Shown here: positions 11,108-22,900 of the stretch, piece by piece | How the letters are laid out: every line of letters begins with the position of its first letter | Numbering within the stretch: the stretch's first letter is position 1 | NCBI RefSeq assembly: GCF_945859705.1 | Contig: NC_079135.1 | Location: 106,914,288-106,978,287, forward strand | Source of the DNA: Episyrphus balteatus | Lineage: Eukaryota; Arthropoda; Insecta; Diptera; Syrphidae | Reading direction: 5' to 3' | Length of the DNA: 64,000 nucleotides | The notes under the pieces: generated by a model | The model's database searches: none | What the model was told of the DNA's origin: nothing | The model's input: only the letters and a program-made list of their open reading frames with translations | Made by a program: the position numbers and the translations under genes

Positions 11108-14100
11108 AAAAAGAACTTCGAGTTTGCATTTTACAAAAAAACCAAGTGTGGCAATTATTTCGCAAAAAAAAAAAAAATTAAATTTTAATCAGCGATTTAA
11201 CAAACAGAGGGTATGCCCTGCTAACTTTATATGGAAAGTGACTCAAAAAATAAACTTAAACTTTTTTGCAAAAAAAAACCAAGAGCGCATCAATTTTTTT
11301 GAGTTTGCGGTTTTTATATTGACCCAATGCGGCAATTAATTAGCCAAAAAATTTTTAAAATTGACCAAGGATTTAAGAAATAGATGGTTTGTCATGCTAA
11401 CTTTATACGATATGAGGCCAAAAACAGTTTTTAATTTTTTTTGAAAAAACCAAAAGCGCGGCAATTTTTTTGAGTTTGCAGTTTTTATATTAACCCAATG
11501 CGGCAATTAATTGGCCAAAAAAATTTTCAAATTGACCAAGGATTTAAGAAATAGATGGTTTGTCATGCTAACTTTATACGATATGAGGCCAAAAACAGTT
11601 TTTAATTTTTTTTGAAAAAACCAAAAGCGCGGCAATTTTTTTGAGTTTGCAGTTTTTATATTAACCCAATGCGGCAATTAATTGGCCAAAAAAATTTTCA
11701 AATTGACCAAGGATTTAAGAAATAGATGGTTTGTCATGCTAACTTTATACGATATGAGGCCAAAAACAGTTTTTAATTTTTTTTGAAAAAACCAAAAGCG
11801 CGGCAATTTTTTTGAGTTTGCAGTTTTTATATTAACCCAATGCGGCAATTAATTGGCCAAAAAAATTTTCAAATTGAGCAAGGATTTAAGAAATAGATGG
11901 TTTGTCATGCTAACTTTATACGATATGAGGCCAAAAACAGTTTTTAATTTTTTTTGAAAAAACCAAAAGCGCGGCAATTTTTTTGAGTTTGCAGTTTTTA
12001 TATTAACCCAATGCGGCAATTAATTGGCCAAAAAAATTTTCAAATTGAGCAAGGATTTAAGAAATAGATGGTTTGTCATGCTAACTTTATACGATATGAG
12101 GCCAAAAACAGTTTTTAATTTTTTTTGAAAAAACCAAAAGCGCGGCAATTTTTTTGAGTTTGCAGTTTTTATATTAACCCAATGCGGCAATTAATTGGCC
12201 AAAAAAATTTTCAAATTGACCAAGGATTTAAGAAATAGATGGTTTGTCATGCTAACTTTATACGATATGAGGCCAAAAACAGTTTTTAATTTTTTTTGAA
12301 AAAACCAAAAGCGCGGCAATTTTTTTGAGTTTGCAGTTTTTATATTAACCCAATGCGGCAATTAATTGGCCAAAAATATTTTCAAATTGACCAAGGATTT
12401 AAGAAATAGATGGTTTGTCATGCTAACTTTATACGATATGAGGCCAAAAACAGTTTTTAATTTTTTTTGAAAAAACCAAAAGCGCGGCAATTTTTTTGAG
12501 TTTGCAGTTTTTATATTAACCCAATGCGGCAATTAATTGGCCAAAAAAATTTTCAAATTGACCAAGGATTTAAGAAATAGAAGGTTTGTCATGCTAACTT
12601 TATACGATATGAGGCCAAAAACAGTTTTTAATTTTTTTTGAAAAAACCAAAAGCGCGGCAATTTTTTTGAGTTTGCAGTTTTTATATTAACCCAATGCGG
12701 CAATTAATTGGCCAAAAAAAATTTCAAATTGACCAAGGATTTAAGAAATAGATGGTTTGTCATGCTAACTTTATACGATATGAGGCCAAAAACAGTTTTT
12801 AATTTTTTTTGAAAAAACCAAAAGCGCGGCAATTTTTTTGAGTTTGCAGTTTTTATATTAACCCAATGCGGCAATTAATTGGCCAAAAAAATTTTCAAAT
12901 TGACCAAGGATTTAAGAAATAGATGGTTTGTCATGCTAACTTTATACGATATGAGGCCAAAAACAGTTTTTAATTTTTTTTGAAAAAACCAAAAGCGCGG
13001 CAATTTTTTTGAGTTTGCAGTTTTTATATTAACCCAATGCGGCAATTAATTGGCCAAAAATATTTTCAAATTGACCAAGGATTTAAGAAATAGATGGTTT
13101 GTCATGCTAACTTTATACGATATGAGGCCAAAAACAGTTTTTAATTTTTTTTGAAAAAACCAAAAGCGCGGCAATTTTTTTGAGTTTGCAGTTTTTATAT
13201 TAACCCAATGCGGCAATTAATTGGCCAAAAAAATTTTCAAATTGACCAAGGATTTAAGAAATAGAAGGTTTGTCATGCTAACTTTATACGATATGAGGCC
13301 AAAAACAGTTTTTAATTTTTTTTGAAAAAACCAAAAGCGCGGCAATTTTTTTGAGTTTGCAGTTTTTATATTAACCCAATGCGGCAATTAATTGGCCAAA
13401 AAAAATTTCAAATTGACCAAGGATTTAAGAAATAGATGGTTTGTCATGCTAACTTTATACGATATGAGGCCAAAAACAGTTTTTAATTTTTTTTGAAAAA
13501 ACCAAAAGCGCGGCAATTTTTTTGAGTTTGCAGTTTTTATATTAACCCAATGCGGCAATTAATTGGCCAAAAAAATTTTCAAATTGACCAAGGATTTAAG
13601 AAATAGATGGTTTGTCATGCTAACTTTATACGATATGAGGCCAAAAACAGTTTTTAATTTTTTTTGAAAAAACCAAAAGCGCGGCAATTTTTTTGAGTTT
13701 GCAGTTTTTATATTAACCCAATGCGGCAATTAATTGGCCAAAAAAATTTTCAAATTGAGCAAGGATTTAAGAAATAGATGGTTTGTCATGCTAACTTTAT
13801 ACGATATGAGGCCAAAAACAGTTTTTAATTTTTTTTGAAAAAACCAAAAGCGCGGCAATTTTTTTGAGTTTGCAGTTTTTATATTAACCCAATGCGGCAA
13901 TTAATTGGCCAAAAAAATTTTCAAATTGACCAAGGATTTAAGAAATAGATGGTTTGTCATGCTAACTTTATACGATATGAGGCCAAAAACAGTTTTTAAT
14001 TTTTTTTGAAAAAACCAAAAGCGCGGCAATTTTTTTGAGTTTGCAGTTTTTATATTAACCCAATGCGGCAATTAATTGGCCAAAAAAATTTTCAAATTGA

Positions 14101-17100
14101 CCAAGGATTTAAGAAATAGATGGTTTGTCATGCTAACTTTATACGATATGAGGCCAAAAACAGTTTTTAATTTTTTTTGAAAAAACCAAAAGCGCGGCAA
14201 TTTTTTTGAGTTTGCAGTTTTTATATTAACCCAATGCGGCAATTAATTGGCCAAAAAAATTTTCAAATTGACCAAGGATTTAAGAAATAGATGGTTTGTC
14301 ATGCTAACTTTATACGATATGAGGCCAAAAACAGTTTTTAATTTTTTTTGAAAAAACCAAAAGCGCGGCAATTTTTTTGAGTTTGCAGTTTTTATATTAA
14401 CCCAATGCGGCAATTAATTGGCCAAAAAAGTTTTCAAATTGACCAAGGATTTAAGAAATAGATGGTTTGTCATGCTAACTTTATACGATATGAGGCCAAA
14501 AAAAGTTTTTAATTTTTTTTGAAAAAACCAAAAGCGCGGCAATTTTTTTGAGTTTGCAGTTTTTATATTAACCCAATGCGGCAATTAATTGGCCAAAAAA
14601 ATTTTCAAATTGACCAAGGATTTAAGAAATAGATGGTTTGTCATGCTAACTTTATACGATATGAGGCCAAAAACAGTTTTTAATTTTTTTTGAAAAAACC
14701 AAAAGCGCGGCAATTTTTTTGAGTTTGCAGTTTTTATATTAACCCAATGCGGCAATTAATTGGCCAAAAAAATTTTCAAATTGACCAAGGATTTAAGAAA
14801 TAGATGGTTTGTCATGCTAACTTTATACGATATGAGGCCAAAAACAGTTTTTAATTTTTTTTGAAAAAACCAAAAGCGCGGCAATTTTTTTGAGTTTGCA
14901 GTTTTTATATTAACCCAATGCGGCAATTAATTGGCCAAAAAAATTTTCAAATTGACCAAGGATTTAAGAAATAGATGGTTTGTCATGCTAACTTTATACG
15001 ATATGAGGTCAAAAACAGTTTTTAATTTTTTTTGAAAAAACCAAAAGCGCGGCAATTTTTTTGAGTTTGCAGTTTTTATATTAACCCAATGCGGCAATTA
15101 ATTGGCCAAAAAAATTTTCAAATTGACCAAGGATTTAAGAAATAGATGGTTTGTCATGCTAACTTTATACGATATGAGGCCAAAAACAGTTTTTAATTTT
15201 TTTTGAAAAAACCAAAAGCGCGGCAATTTTTTTGAGTTTGCAGTTTTTATATTAACCCAATGCGGCAATTAATTGGCCAAAAAAATTTTCAAATTGACCA
15301 AGGATTTAAGAAATAGATGGTTTGTCATGCTAACTTTATACGATATGAGGCCAAAAACAGTTTTTAATTTTTTTTGAAAAAACCAAAAGCGCGGCAATTT
15401 TTTTGAGTTTGCAGTTTTTATATTAACCCAATGCGGCAATTAATTGGCCAAAAAAATTTTCAAATTGACCAAGGATTTAAGAAATAGATGGTTTGTCATG
15501 CTAACTTTATACGATATGAGGCCAAAAACAGTTTTTAATTTTTTTTGAAAAAACCAAAAGCGCGGCAATTTTTTTGAGTTTGCAGTTTTTATATTAACCC
15601 AATGCGGCAATTAATTGGCCAAAAAAGTTTTCAAATTGACCAAGGATTTAAGAAATAGATGGTTTGTCATGCTAACTTTATACGATATGAGGCCAAAAAC
15701 AGTTTTTAATTTTTTTTGAAAAAACCAAAAGCGCGGCAATTTTTTTGAGTTTGCAGTTTTTATATTAACCCAATGCGGCAATTAATTGGCCAAAAAAATT
15801 TTCAAATTGACCAAGGATTTAAGAAATAGATGGTTTGTCATGCTAACTTTATACGATATGAGGCCAAAAACAGTTTTTAATTTTTTTTGAAAAAACCAAA
15901 AGCGCGGCAATTTTTTTGAGTTTGCAGTTTTTATATTAACCCAATGCGGCAATTAATTGGCCAAACAAATTTTCAAATTGACCAAGGATTTAAGAAATAG
16001 ATGGTTTGTCATGCTAACTTTATACGATATGAGGCCAAAAACAGTTTTTAATTTTTTTTGAAAAAACCAAAAGCGCGGCAATTTTTTTGAGTTTGCAGTT
16101 TTTATATTAACCCAATGCGGCAATTAATTGGCCAAAAAAATTTTCAAATTGACCAAGGATTTAAGAAATAGATGGTTTGTCATGCTAACTTTATACGATA
16201 TGAGGCCAAAAACAGTTTTTAATTTTTTTTGAAAAAACCAAAAGCGCGGCAATTTTTTTGAGTTTGCAGTTTTTATATTAACCCAATGCGGCAATTAATT
16301 GGCCAAAAAAATTTTCAAATTGACCAAGGATTTAAGAAATAGATGGTTTGTCATGCTAACTTTATACGATATGAGGCCAAAAACAGTTTTTAATTTTTTT
16401 TGAAAAAACCAAAAGCGCGGCAATTTTTTTGAGTTTGCAGTTTTTATATTAACCCAATGCGGCAATTAATTGGCCAAAAAAATTTTCAAATTGACCAAGG
16501 ATTTAAGAAATAGATGGTTTGTCATGCTAACTTTATACGATATGAGGCCAAAAACAGTTTTTAATTTTTTTTGAAAAAACCAAAAGCGCGGCAATTTTTT
16601 TGAGTTTGCAGTTTTTATATTAACCCAATGCGGCAATTAATTGGCCAAAAAAATTTTCAAATTGACCAAGGATTTAAGAAATAGATGGTTTGTCATGCTA
16701 ACTTTATACGATATGAGGCCAAAAACAGTTTTTAATTTTTTTTGAAAAAACCAAAAGCGCGGCAATTTTTTTGAGTTTGCAGTTTTTATATTAACCCAAT
16801 GCGGCAATTAATTGGCCAAAAAAATTTTCAAATTGACCAAGGATTTAAGAAATAGATGGTTTGTCATGCTAACTTTATACGATATGAGGCCAAAAACAGT
16901 TTTTAATTTTTTTTGAAAAAACCAAAAGCGCGGCAATTTTTTTGAGTTTGCAGTTTTTATATTAACCCAATGCGGCAATTAATTGGCCAAAAAAATTTTC
17001 AAATTGACCAAGGATTTAAGAAATAGATGGTTTGTCATGCTAACTTTATACGATATGAGGCCAAAAACAGTTTTTAATTTTTTTTGAAAAAACCAAAAGC

Positions 17101-17720
17101 GCGGCAATTTTTTTGAGTTTGCAGTTTTTATATTAACCCAATGCGGCAATTAATTGGCCAAAAAAATTTTCAAATTGACCAAGGATTTAAGAAATAGATG
17201 GTTTGTCATGCTAACTTTATACGATATGAGGCCAAAAACAGTTTTTAATTTTTTTTGAAAAAACCAAAAGCGCGGCAATTTTTTTGAGTTTGCAGTTTTT
17301 ATATTAACCCAATGCGGCAATTAATTGGCCAAAAAAATTTTCAAATTGACCAAGGATTTAAGAAATAGATGGTTTGTCATGCTAACTTTATACGATATGA
17401 GGCCAAAAACAGTTTTTAATTTTTTTTGAAAAAACCAAAAGCGCGGCAATTTTTTTGAGTTTGCAGTTTTTATATTAACCCAATGCGGCAATTAATTGGC
17501 CAAAAAAATTTTCAAATTGACCAAGGATTTAAGAAATAGATGGTTTGTCATGCTAACTTTATACGATATGAGGCCAAAAACAGTTTTTAATTTTTTTTGA
17601 AAAAACCAAAAGTGCGGCAATTTTTTTGAGTTTGCAGTTTTTATATTAACCCAATGCGGCAATTAATTGGCCAAAAAAATTTTCAAATTGACCAAGGATT
17701 TAAGAAATACAGGGTGTGTC
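11108..17720 (+). repeat. 171-bp tandem array, right arm (~37 units)
   Basis: The unit of 171 bp repeats with very high identity (CTTTATACGATATGAGGCC at 11401, 11572, 11743 and so on). It contains GCGCGGCAATTTTTTTGAG, TTAACCCAATGCGGCAATTA and TTTGTCATGCTAAC. The first ~230 bp (11108-11343) is the diverged inner-edge monomer. Sparse variants mark a block copied within the array: AAAATATTTTC followed ~200 bp later by TAGAAGGTT is at 12376/12578 and again at 13060/13264, an offset of four units (684 bp). Others are TTGAGCAAGG (11877, 12047, 13757) and GGCCAAACAAATT (15958). Confidence 0.95.
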
Positions 17721-18070
17721 ATGCTAACTTTATATGGAATAGGGTTAACAAAAAATACATTTTATTTTTTTTTGAGAAAACCAAAAGAGATATATTATTT
17801 TCGATTTCACGGCATAATTACGGCAATTAAACTTTAAATAATTAGAGAAAAAAAAATTTAAATTGATCAAAAATTAAAATTTGTCATGCTAACTTTATAT
17901 AAAGTTAGCATGACAAACTTGGTTTACCGATTCTGACCAAACTAAGCGCGCGGCAATTTTTTTGACTTCACGGCATAAACACGGCAATTATGCGGCAATT
18001 ACTGAGCCAAAACAAAATTAACTTTTCAAAAGTTGTCATGCTAAGTTTATACGGGTCATTAAGGCCAAAA
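17721..18070 (+). repeat. Decayed edge monomers of the 171-bp array
   Basis: Two strongly diverged units follow the last good monomer. They keep two boxes: TGTCATGCTAACTTTATA (17716, 17882, and with one change at 18036) and CGGCAATTA (repeated at ~17821, 17981, 17992). Everything else has drifted. Between them, 17880-17917 is a perfect 38-bp palindrome formed by this box meeting its own inverse (half-site TTTGTCATGCTAACTTTAT). This marks the right border of the foldback. Confidence 0.8.
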
Positions 18071-18169
18071 CAAAAATCAAACAATCGATCAAGCTGATGT
18101 TGTAAGTTTTGTCTGCTCTTAATCTTACATAAACGCACAACAACAAGCAACAGATCAATTACAACAACA

Positions 18170-18221
18170 ATGAACTCTCAAATACAATTGCCACCACAGT
18201 CAACACACCGGTACAATTTAC
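18170..18221 (+). CDS. Possible short first coding exon (unassigned)
   Basis: An ATG in a good insect context (ACAACAACAATG) opens a 17-codon frame starting MNSQIQLPPQ, rich in Gln and Pro. It runs directly into a consensus splice donor (C|GTAAGAAAG). It is preceded by an AC-rich, leader-like stretch. No matching downstream exon is recognised, and the next gene (TADA1) has its own start. It may be the first exon of an unseen gene, a remnant, or chance. Confidence 0.22.
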
Positions 18222-18463
18222 GTAAGAAAGAATGAAGAAAAAAGAAGAACCAACCACCACCCACAAGCCATCAGTTTACCCATGACCACGAAAAGTGGAA
18301 TCTTGTCGAAACGTCGCGTCGGCCATCAATATTCAATTAATTTGAATAAGAAAAATCGTACTTAGTCCGTTAAGTAAATTAAAATGTGTAATCGCGAATA
18401 TAATAGTTTAAAATCTAAAAAAAATAGGGCTCCTAAAAAACGAATTTGATTTTTATAGACAAA

Positions 18464-18599
18464 GGCTTAATTTATTCACACTCCATTAAATTTAATGTCA
18501 CCATTAAAAAGGGAAATTTTAAAATTTGTATGCGATTTGACAGTTTTCAAATTTTTTAATGGAGACTTTAAAAATAATGGAGAGTGGATAAATTGGGCC
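18464..18599. mobile_element. 136-bp MITE
   Basis: Imperfect inverted ends of ~24 bp: GGCTTAATTTATTCACACTC at the left, and AATGGAGAGTGGATAAATTG followed by GGCC at the right. There is no coding frame and no clear target duplication. Confidence 0.6.
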
Positions 18600-18641
18600 T
18601 AACTGAGCTCAAATAAAAATATTTCTCAAAAATTTTAATTA

Positions 18642-19146
18642 AAGCCTAGTACGCTGTTCGCGCTAAATTTTAGCCGAGATAAAATTCCCATACAAGTTAT
18701 CGATAATTTGTATGAGATCCATTTTAGCTCAGATAAAATTTTTCGATAATTTGTATGTCAGCTATTACATGAAGCCTCAAGAGGCTTGACTCTTTTTTCG
18801 AATTTTCTTTTGATAATCATTCGGTGAGGCGCGTACTATTACACGATGCCTCTTGAGTCAAAGACTCAAATTTGACATTTCTCTTTTGATTTAAGTATTG
18901 TTGTTGTTGTATTCCACCAAGAAGCAAAAAGAAATGAAAGGGAATGTTGAAAAAAGAAAGAGTGGAAAAAGAAACGTCAAAAACAGTCTCAGAATTTTGG
19001 CCCACGACTCTCCGGTCGGATAATTTTTTGTTTTATCTTCTTTCTCTTTTGCACTCATTAGTTTTGAAAAGAGGCGCGCCTCTTGAGGCTTCATGCAATA
19101 GCTGACTATGGGAGCTAAAATTTAGTGAGAGCTGCGTACCAGGCTT
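18642..19146. mobile_element. Nested foldback MITE, AAGCCTAGTACGC family
   Basis: The outer ends are AAAGCCTAGTACGCTGTTCG and GAGCTGCGTACCAGGCTT. Inside is a second inverted pair: CAGCTATTACATGAAGCCTC (~18750) and GAGGCTTCATGCAATAGCTG (~19085). A further related copy of the inner motif lies near 18830-18857. This suggests one element inserted into another, or repeated foldback growth. Short open frames inside are not supported as genes. Confidence 0.65.
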
Positions 19147-19364
19147 GACGCCTGTAATTTTATTAAAAAAAAAAAAGTGAGTTAATTTATTGTTTTAAAG
19201 TATTTAACAGTCAAAAATGTTGCCACCGCCTAAAGTCTTTCCATATATTTTGAACCTTTTACTTTCTGTTTTCCAAAATAAAAATTTGGGAAAATGTTGT
19301 TTTTGTTTCTTAAATAAACAGTTCATTTGCATCACTACATTTTTTATGGAAAGAAAAAAACACT

Positions 19365-19513
19365 CGGCTTTATCATGAATTCCATTCGTATCAGAAACTC
19401 CCGAGAAAGCAATCACAAAATCCGAAATCTTCCATAACGAACGAATTCCGTGATTGTTTTTTTCCGGAATCGCAGCAAATTTCTAATACGAATGGAAATC
19501 GTGATAAGGCCGA
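19365..19513. mobile_element. 149-bp foldback MITE
   Basis: Inverted ends TCGGCTTTATCATGAATTCC (left) and GGAAATCGTGATAAGGCCGA (right), with the match continuing inward (ATTCGTATCAG / CTAATACGAAT, CAATCACA / TGTGATTG). Nearly the whole element can fold back. Confidence 0.65.
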
Positions 19514-19944
19514 CTACCTTACCTACAAAGCATCACGTTTGCACCAAAAATATTTTTGATGCACATTTTTTAATTAAGCCATATATTTAACAAGTTTAAC
19601 TAGTTTATATAAAAAAAATGTGTACCTGGAACCACGAATAAGTTTCCCCTAGCTTGACAAAATTGCACACTGTGCGACGATCAAAAAAAAAAAAAAAACA
19701 ACTTTTAGTGAGAACGTGATCTTAAATTTTTGAATAAATTCCAAAACACTACCTTACCATTATTCATATATATTTCATAACCAATCCAGAACCCCCAAAA
19801 CTGTAAACCTCAGCTGTTATCCGTCCTGTCAACTGTCACTTTTCATTCGGATATCAAATCCAAAATAATAAATATTTTAGCAACAAACAAAAATTTAACA
19901 AACAGAATAAACAAACAAAAAAACCTTTAAACAAATTTGCAAAA

Positions 19945-22900
19945 ATGAGTGAATTAAATGAAAGAGTATTACAAGCTAAAAACGCTCTAATGATTGCCCT
20001 CGGCGATAATTATCAAAAATACTTAAACAACATGAAATACTATTTTCGACGCAAATTTGAATATGCTGAATTTGATTTGGAATCCAGGAAACTACTCCCT
20101 GGCAATAAATTACATTTGCATAATGAATTATTTGCTGCGATTATGTGTAAAATCGGTGCAATAAATACACCCCAGCCACAATCGTTGATTTCGAGTAGTT
20201 CAACGAGTGGCCATCATTCGTCTTCTCGTTCGAATCGAAAGAGAAAACGAAGTTCTCGAACACACAGCGAACGAGCAATGTTTGAGCCTTACGATTTCTT
20301 TGAATTTCTTGCTCCCGATCCTTTAGAACCCATTCGCCCGCCAAGTAGCTTTGAAAGCACAATGCAAATGATGCCAACTGCTCGCTATTGTGTACAGGAA
20401 CTATTTCTTCCAAATACGGGTTTCATTTATGGAAGATTTCAAATTGGCGCCTGGGAAATTGGTTTGGTGCAAGTTGATGATACTGTTGCCGAATACATGT
20501 GTATTGCGGTGCAGTTTTTACTTAAAAATCTCATTTCATCGATTATTATGAAGCGGAAGCACTATAAAGTTACTGGCGAAGGGTCTTATTATTATGATGT
20601 TGGAGCACCGATTAAGGATCCTTTTTTGAGGAATACAGTAACAAGACAGAAAATTGATGATGGTCCATTGGTATTGGATAAAGAAATAACATCACCTAAC
20701 TTTATGAGACGGTCCAATGACGAAGGGATATTTCTTTCGGCCTGCGAGGAAGTGTAAGTTTTTTGTCATATTTTTATTTCGTTTTCCTTCACTCCTATGA
20801 GAGTACTTATTTTTGAACTTTTCGAGGTTTTGTGTTCCTTCACGCCACAAAAGTGTAAAAAAAAAAATAAAATTCACGACTGGGTCGCACACACTTGTTC
20901 TTAAGGTACAAGTAGCAAAATTTGTTTGAAAAAAAAAACTTAAAATTCGTTTTTCAAATGGAAAAAACAACATCAAATTGAGCTCCGAAACGGGTATGCA
21001 ATTTCACTTCTTTTATTAAGAAGCATTTTTGGAAAAAAAAAAATTTAAACCGTTGTAAGAGCCATTTTTTAAAAAAACTAATTTTTTTATAAATCATCAT
21101 CGTGAATTTTGTTTCCTCTGTTTCAAAAAATTCAATGTCCGGTTTTCGAAAATTAGATTTTTCAAAAAAAAAAAAATATTTTATTTTTTTAAAAATCCAA
21201 AAATTAATTTTTTCAAAATTTTATTTTTGCCTTATATTAAAATTATATCAATGCTTTTTTACAAAAATATTCGATGAAATCGATTTAGTAGTTTCGGAGA
21301 AAATCGGATTTAAAAAAATCGGTTCTATGGAAGTACCGTTAATAATGATTTTCAAAAAAAAAAATCTTTAAAAGATAGACTTTTTTTTTAACAAAATCGT
21401 TGGAGAAATTGCAACTGTACTAAAATCGGTATATGACAAGTACCGTTATTTTTGGTCCAAAAAAATTAATTCCAAAAACCCCTCTGGAGAGCCGCCAAAT
21501 AAAGCTACATACCAAGTTTGACATCAATCGGTCCATCCGTTTAGGCTGTAGCTTTGTTTACAGACAGACTGACAGACAGATAGACGGACTTCCGGGACCC
21601 ACGTTTTCAACATTCTCTATCATCTTAATGTCATGGAAAAATATTATCTCAACTTTTTTTTTGTACGAATGCATAACTTGATATAAAGGGTGTCCCAAAA
21701 GTAATGGATCAAACGAAATATGCTGATAGGCCAACTTTAGGGCTCTCAGAATTTGGTAACTTGTTCCTCCCAAATCCTTACGGTTTTCGATTTAAGCAGT
21801 TTTTGCAACAGTATATATACTACCTACAACATATATCGGAAGTAAAAATAGGAGTTTTTCAGAAAATCATGTTTCAAAATCCAGGGACTTCAAAAAAAAT
21901 CCGTATGAGATTTTTTTTTTTTATTAACTTATCATTAGTATATAAGCCATGCTGTCGATAAAAATTCCCCCTGACCATAAGAATACTTTGCCGAAGGTGT
22001 TTTTCATTTGTTTAAAAAAAACCGTTCATAACTTGGTTTTGAATTTTTTTTTTTTAGAATTTTTTCATTAGATATGTATTTCATTCTAGTATTAAATTTG
22101 TTAATCGATTTAAAAAAAATCATCTCTACTATTTACGGTTTAAGCCTAATACGCAGCTGAAGCGAAAAAAAATTTTGAAGTCTCCAAAGTCAACAACGAA
22201 CATATTACAGGAAAAATACCATCGAGTATTAAAGCAAAGTAAAAATAATAAAAATAAAAAAATTCAAGTAAAAACATCAGAAAATAAGTTTTAAAGGGAA
22301 TAGTAAAAGTTAATTGAGTTACAGATGACTGAATTTAATTAAATTGATTTAAAAAAATGTTTTTTATGAAGTATTCCTTTTTGTTTTCAATTGCTCCGTG
22401 TGGATACAAAACAAAAATATTTTTAAGGTCTCAGGTCAAAGATAACTTTATTACAAATCCTAAAAGTATTAAGTTTTTAAAATCAAACAATAAATATAGA
22501 ATTATAGAAGCTATTAAGTAATAAGTAGAGTTAGTTACTTTGTTTTTCTCCCCTAAACTGAAATTTTTTTTTTGAAATTTTGTTTATATCTTCAAAAGTT
22601 TTTGTTTTAAAATCATCTCGTTTTCGGCCTTTGACCTCAAATTGATAATACTACAGAAAATTAAAAAAAAGTACTTAAAAAAGTTAAATTTCGAAAAAAA
22701 AACAATTGTTTTAATTTTTTTTTAATTTTGAGTTTAAAAATTAGTTTTACCAAAAGTAGTTCGTGAAATAACTTGATTTAAAACATAAAATACAGAAAGA
22801 GTTTCTGGCTTTACAAAAAGATATATCATGATACTGTAAGTGATTTCGTTAGTTTTTTTTAGATTTTTTTTTGTTAAAAAAAAACGATTTTATATAAAAA

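Larger units (their letters stand above)
1..18070. repeat. Giant foldback (inverted duplication) built from two tandem arrays
   Basis: The order of parts is 171-bp array, single-copy arm, 100-bp array, then the reverse complement of each in mirror order. In the single-copy arms, paired positions sum to about 12109 (for example 962 with 11147, and 1688 with 10421). The arms differ by only a few substitutions over ~0.9 kb. The flip is at ~6813. The tandem parts differ in length: the 100-bp array has ~49 units on the left and ~29 on the right. The 171-bp array has ~5 visible units on the left, cut by the window edge, and ~37 on the right. Long inverted ends made of internal tandem repeats are the hallmark of Foldback/Galileo-type DNA elements, but no transposase is seen and the left end is missing. 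An inverted satellite block is the other explanation. Confidence 0.9.

Noticed and set aside
1932..17720. Regular repeats suggesting a CRISPR array
   Set aside because: The arrays are gapless tandem repeats of 100 and 171 bp with no unique spacers, in an insect genome with introns.
11108..17720. 171-bp period equal to primate alpha satellite
   Set aside because: Only the length coincides; no sequence resemblance, and the organism is an insect.
1..18070. Foldback as a mirrored-read assembly error
   Set aside because: Arms differ in copy number, in single bases and by a MITE present on one side only, so a simple mirrored duplicate is unlikely. Raw reads would still be the decisive check.
20692..21371. 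Open frames in the TADA1 intron (20692-20976 -, 21102-21371 +)
   Set aside because: They fall in the dispersed repeat and low-complexity A/T runs; no protein family is recognised.
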